Part shown: positions 30,615-33,840 of the stretch, piece by piece
How positions within the stretch are numbered: position 1 is the stretch's first letter
How the letters are laid out: every line of letters starts with the position of its first letter
Source: Streptomyces griseus
GTDB lineage: Bacteria > Actinomycetota > Actinomycetes > Streptomycetales > Streptomycetaceae
Direction of reading: 5' to 3'
NCBI GenBank assembly: GCA_002154345.1
Contig: MUNB01000138.1
Coordinates: forward strand, 1 to 33,840
Length of the DNA stretch: 33,840 nucleotides
Translations under genes and position numbers: made by a program
The notes under the pieces: generated by a model
Database searches by the model: none
What the model saw: the letters and a program-made list of their open reading frames with translations, nothing else
What the model was told of the DNA's origin: nothing

Positions 30615-30887
30615 TCAGCCGCCGCCGGAGCCGGAGCAGCCGAAGCCGCCCCGGTCGACGGCCGACTTGTCGAAGCTGCCGCCCTGGACCTTGCCGCTGT
30701 CGCTCTTGCCGCCGTAGTAGTACGAACCGTTCCCGCCACCGCGGCACTCGGAACTCGGCAGGGTCTTCTGCGTCGTGCGGTCGGCGCAGCGCCGGTCCGG
30801 CTCCGAACCGCAGGACGTGATCGTCAGGGCGAGCAGCCCCATACCGCCGAGCACGACCGTGCTCGACCTCAGCCTTCGTGTCGCCAT
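30615..30887 (-). CDS. Small YgiB-like lipoprotein with Gly-rich C-terminus
   Basis: 90 residues, ATG at 30887 with GGGGGAGA 6 nt upstream. A lipoprotein signal peptide (RRLRSSTVVLGGMGLLALTITS) ends at the lipobox Cys of LTITSC. The mature part has three further Cys, a SYYYGG segment and the ending DRGGFGCSGSGGG. The RGGFG motif near the C-terminus also occurs in Escherichia coli YgiB (from memory), and the gene precedes a YgiC-like ligase by 5 bases as ygiB precedes ygiC. A TAATCT at 30954-30959 (minus strand) may be its -10. The glycine C-terminus could itself be the carboxylate modified by the ligase, which is inference. Confidence 0.82.
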   Translation of the reverse strand: MATRRLRSSTVVLGGMGLLALTITSCGSEPDRRCADRTTQKTLPSSECRGGGNGSYYYGGKSDSGKVQGGSFDKSAVDRGGFGCSGSGGG

Positions 30888-31001
30888 GTTCGGTTCTCCC
30901 CCGTGGTACGCGATCGGATCCGGCGTCTCTTTTCCGCCACCGGACCTCTTGTCAGATTAGTGGGAGGGGTGGCCGGTTCGGAACCTGGCCCTCGGACAGG
31001 T

Positions 31002-32402
31002 CTACGGCAGCACCCGGCACAGGGCGTCCAGCGCACCCGCCCAGGCGCTCTCGGACGGTGAGCCGTAGCCGATCACCAGGGCGTCGCGGGCGGCCGGGGC
31101 GTCCGGGTGGCGGTAGCGCGCGAGGCCGTCCAGCGCCAGGCCCTGGAACGCCGCCGCCTGGATCACCGAACGCTCGGCGCCCGCCGGGAGTTCGAGGACC
31201 GCGTGCAGCCCGGCCGCGATCCCGCTGACCTCGATGCCCGGCGCGCGCTCCGCGAGCGCCGCGACGAGCTGGTCGCGGCGGCGGCGGTAGCGCAGCCGCA
31301 TGGAACGCACATGCCGGTCGTACGCCCCCGAGGAGATGAACTCCGCGAGCGTCAGCTGGTCGGGCGAGCCGGACATCCACTCGGACACGCCCTTCGCCGC
31401 CACCACCTCCCCCACCAGGCTCCGGGGCAGCACCATCCAGCCGAGGCGCAGCGCCGGGGCCAGCGACTTGCTGGCGGTGCCGAGATGGACCACCCGCTCC
31501 GGATCGAGGCCCTGGAGCGCGCCCACGGGCTGCCGGTCGTACCGGAACTCCCCGTCGTAGTCGTCCTCCAGGATCAGCCCGCCGGTGGACCGGGCCCAGT
31601 CGACGGCGGCGGCCCGCCGGTCCGGGTGCAGCGGTACGCCGGTGGGGAACTGGTGCGCCGGGGTCAGCAGCACCGCCCCCGTGCCGCGCATCGCGGCCAG
31701 CTCACCGGTGCGCGAACCGTGCTCGTCCAGCGGCAGGCACGGGGTGCGCAGCCCGGCCTCGGTGAGGAGATTCGTATGCAGGTCGAGGCCGTACGACTCG
31801 ACGGCGACGTCCCGGACCCGGCGGCCGCGCAGCACCCGGCCCAGCAGCGAGAGCCCGTGCGCGAAGCCGGCGCAGATCACGATGCGCTCCGGATCGGCGT
31901 ACACCCCGCGCGCCCGCGCCAGATACTCGGCCAGCACCGTGCGCAGTTCGAGGCGGCCGTGCGGATCGCCGTAGCCGAAGGCCTCGTCGGGTGCGGCGGT
32001 GAGCGCCTTGCGGGCGGCCCTGAGCCAGGCCGTGCGCGGAAAGGCCGACAGGTCCGGCGAGCCGGGCTTCAGGTTGTACCCGGCTCCGGACCGCGCGGGC
32101 CGGGCGGGGGCCGCCGCCGGGTCCTTCCGGCGCGGCGCGGACCGCTGGGCGACCCGGGTGCCCGAGCCCTGGCGGGCGGTGAGCCAGCCCTCGGCGACCA
32201 GTTCGGCGTAGGCGTCGGCGACCGTGTTGCGGGCGACGCCCAGGTCGGCGGCGAGCACCCGGGAGGACGGCAGCCGGGTGCCGGGCGTCAGCCGGCCGGT
32301 GCGCACCGCCTCCCGCAACGCCTCCATCAGCCCGCTGCGGAGCCCCTGGCCGACCGGCTCCAGATGCAGGTCCGCGCCGAAAGTGGCCCAGGAATCCGTC
32401 AT
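31002..32402 (-). CDS. MocR-type regulator (GntR winged helix fused to aminotransferase)
   Basis: 466 residues, ATG at 32402. Residues about 15-85 are a GntR winged helix (GLRSGLMEALREAVRTGRLTPG, LPSSRVLAADLGVARNTVADAYAEL, EGWLTARQGSGTRV). Residues about 110-466 are a fold-type I aminotransferase domain with GYGDPHGRLELRTVLAEYL, ILEDDYDGEFRYDR and the PLP lysine in HLGTASKSLAPALRLGW. MocR proteins bind PLP, sometimes with an amino compound, and control neighbouring genes. The divergent AhpD-like gene starts 47 bases away, so it is the likely target along with self-control. TATGGT lies 8 nt before the ATG, as for a leaderless transcript. Confidence 0.92.
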   Translation of the reverse strand: MTDSWATFGADLHLEPVGQGLRSGLMEALREAVRTGRLTPGTRLPSSRVLAADLGVARNTVADAYAELVAEGWLTARQGSGTRVAQRSAPRRKDPAAAPARPARSGAGYNLKPGSPDLSAFPRTAWLRAARKALTAAPDEAFGYGDPHGRLELRTVLAEYLARARGVYADPERIVICAGFAHGLSLLGRVLRGRRVRDVAVESYGLDLHTNLLTEAGLRTPCLPLDEHGSRTGELAAMRGTGAVLLTPAHQFPTGVPLHPDRRAAAVDWARSTGGLILEDDYDGEFRYDRQPVGALQGLDPERVVHLGTASKSLAPALRLGWMVLPRSLVGEVVAAKGVSEWMSGSPDQLTLAEFISSGAYDRHVRSMRLRYRRRRDQLVAALAERAPGIEVSGIAAGLHAVLELPAGAERSVIQAAAFQGLALDGLARYRHPDAPAARDALVIGYGSPSESAWAGALDALCRVLP

Positions 32403-32410
32403 GGCAATGG

Positions 32411-32442
32411 ACCATACCGGGGTGCCATCGGGACCGTAGCGT
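32411..32442. promoter_or_regulatory. Face-to-face leaderless promoters for MocR and AhpD-like genes
   Basis: Minus strand: TATGGT (32416-32411), 8 nt before the ATG at 32402. Plus strand: TAGCGT (32437-32442), 7 nt before the ATG at 32450. With only 47 bases between start codons the two promoters overlap, so one bound regulator would control both. No -35 stands out on either strand. Confidence 0.5.
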
Positions 32443-32449
32443 CGTCCTC

Positions 32450-32965
32450 ATGACCTCGACACACGGACACCACCACGCCCCCGCCGACCTCGCCCCCGAG
32501 CACCCGGCCCGGATCTCCGTCTCCCAGCTCCTCCCCGACGTCTACAAGGCGATGATCCGGCTCGACATCGCCGCCCGGAAGGGCCTGGACCCGGTCCTGG
32601 TGGAGCTGGTGAAGATCCGGGCCTCGCAGCTCAACCGGTGCGCGTTCTGCCTGGACATGCACAGCAAGGACGCGCTCGCGGCGGGCGAGTCCGCCGAGCG
32701 GATCGTGCAGCTCAGCGCCTGGGAGGAGTCGCAGCACTTCTACACCGAGAAGGAGCTGGCGGCGCTCGCCCTGACCGAGGCGGTCACCGTCCTGACCGAC
32801 GGCTTCGTCCCGGACGAGGTGTACGCGAAGGCCGCCAAGCACTTCGAGGAGACCGAGCTGGCCCAGCTGATCGCGGCCATCACCGTGATCAACGCCTGGA
32901 ACCGCTTCGGCGTCACCGGCCGGCTGGCGCCGGGCCACTACACGCCCGGCGACCACAAGAGCTGA
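32450..32965 (+). CDS. AhpD-like carboxymuconolactone decarboxylase-family protein
   Basis: 171 residues, ATG at 32450. The alkylhydroperoxidase D fold is identified by LVELVKIRASQLNRCAFCLD and MHSKDA, with the C-x-x-C and downstream His of the AhpD redox motif; the helix VYAKAAKHFEETELAQLIAAI follows. An extended His-rich N-terminus (STHGHHHAPADLAPEH) is unusual but short. Such proteins reduce peroxides or other small electrophiles through the Cys pair; true carboxymuconolactone decarboxylases lack the CxxC. It is divergently arranged with the MocR regulator, a combination that recurs in Streptomyces, suggesting control by an amino/PLP-type signal. Confidence 0.9.
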   Translation: MTSTHGHHHAPADLAPEHPARISVSQLLPDVYKAMIRLDIAARKGLDPVLVELVKIRASQLNRCAFCLDMHSKDALAAGESAERIVQLSAWEESQHFYTEKELAALALTEAVTVLTDGFVPDEVYAKAAKHFEETELAQLIAAITVINAWNRFGVTGRLAPGHYTPGDHKS

Positions 32966-32982
32966 CCCCGCCCGCGTGGCGA

Positions 32983-33003
32983 CCGGACGCCGGACGCCGG
33001 ACG
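32983..33003. repeat. Three 7-bp tandem repeats leading into the terminator
   Basis: CCGGACG is repeated three times without gap (32983-33003). The third copy is the outer part of the terminator's left arm, and CGTCCGG ends its right arm. Any copy could therefore pair with the right arm, allowing alternative stems. Confidence 0.75.
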
Positions 33004-33036
33004 CCCCCGGCAGCACAGGCTGCCGGGGGCGTCCGG
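32997..33036. terminator. Bidirectional terminator between AhpD-like gene and mdh
   Basis: A perfect 18-bp stem (32997-33014 with 33019-33036) closed by an ACAG tetraloop. It lies 31 bases after the plus-strand stop and 17 bases from the mdh stop, so it serves both convergent genes. Confidence 0.88.
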
Positions 33037-33053
33037 TGTGGTGCGGGTGCGGA

Positions 33054-33840
<787 letters not shown>

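Overview
The window is chromosomal DNA from a high-GC actinomycete, almost certainly a Streptomyces. The whole stretch is very GC-rich, with strong G/C preference at third codon positions and many GTG starts. Protein families typical of that genus are present: a TrpRS next to a LigT-type ligase, a MocR regulator divergent from an AhpD-like protein, DUF4328, a four-gene succinate dehydrogenase operon and an orphan family-5 solute-binding protein. I see no tRNA, rRNA, CRISPR array, insertion sequence or phage gene. It reads as conserved chromosomal core with small accessory units between housekeeping genes.

Layout. 1-4400: the 3' part of an L,D-transpeptidase; an ECF sigma factor overlapping a single-pass membrane protein (candidate anti-sigma factor); a stand-alone MurG paralogue. 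4400-6320: a secreted, charge-balanced, bacteriocin-like protein under a promoter framed by an inverted repeat, convergent with an overlapping winged-helix regulator and 4-TM membrane protein. 6430-10710: an unknown protein, a DUF4328 membrane protein carrying a 21-bp perfect inverted repeat inside its gene, a GH20 hexosaminidase, and an OHCU-decarboxylase-like protein that has lost its catalytic motif. 10920-14410: sdhCDAB, complete, with a strong terminator. 14480-17720: two proteins of unknown function, then a three-gene operon (3-TM protein, DCC thiol-oxidoreductase-like protein, TetR regulator) preceded by a 38-bp perfect palindrome and a second operator. 17745-22840: orphan solute-binding protein, membrane metallophosphoesterase with an internal twin-arginine motif, small membrane protein, D,D-carboxypeptidase. 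22834-26108: YihY/BrkB membrane protein, then orthologues of DprE1 and DprE2. 26155-33840: LigT, TrpRS, ornithine aminotransferase, a YgiC-like ATP-grasp ligase with a YgiB-like small lipoprotein, MocR/AhpD pair, and the 3' part of malate dehydrogenase.

How the genes work together. The window holds two TCA-cycle units (sdhCDAB and mdh). It also has a strong envelope theme: L,D-transpeptidase, MurG paralogue, D,D-carboxypeptidase, GH20, DprE1/E2 and a probably exported metallophosphoesterase. Regulation is mostly local, with self-contained units (sigma/anti-sigma candidate, winged-helix/membrane pair, TetR operon, divergent MocR). Six start codons lie 7-8 nt downstream of a TANNNT hexamer, which suggests leaderless transcripts.

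The best candidates for undescribed biology are the 4.6-6.3 kb peptide-like unit, the lipoprotein/ATP-grasp pair at 29.4-30.9 kb, the TetR-palindrome operon at 15.96-17.7 kb, and the metallophosphoesterase that looks dual-targeted by Sec and Tat.
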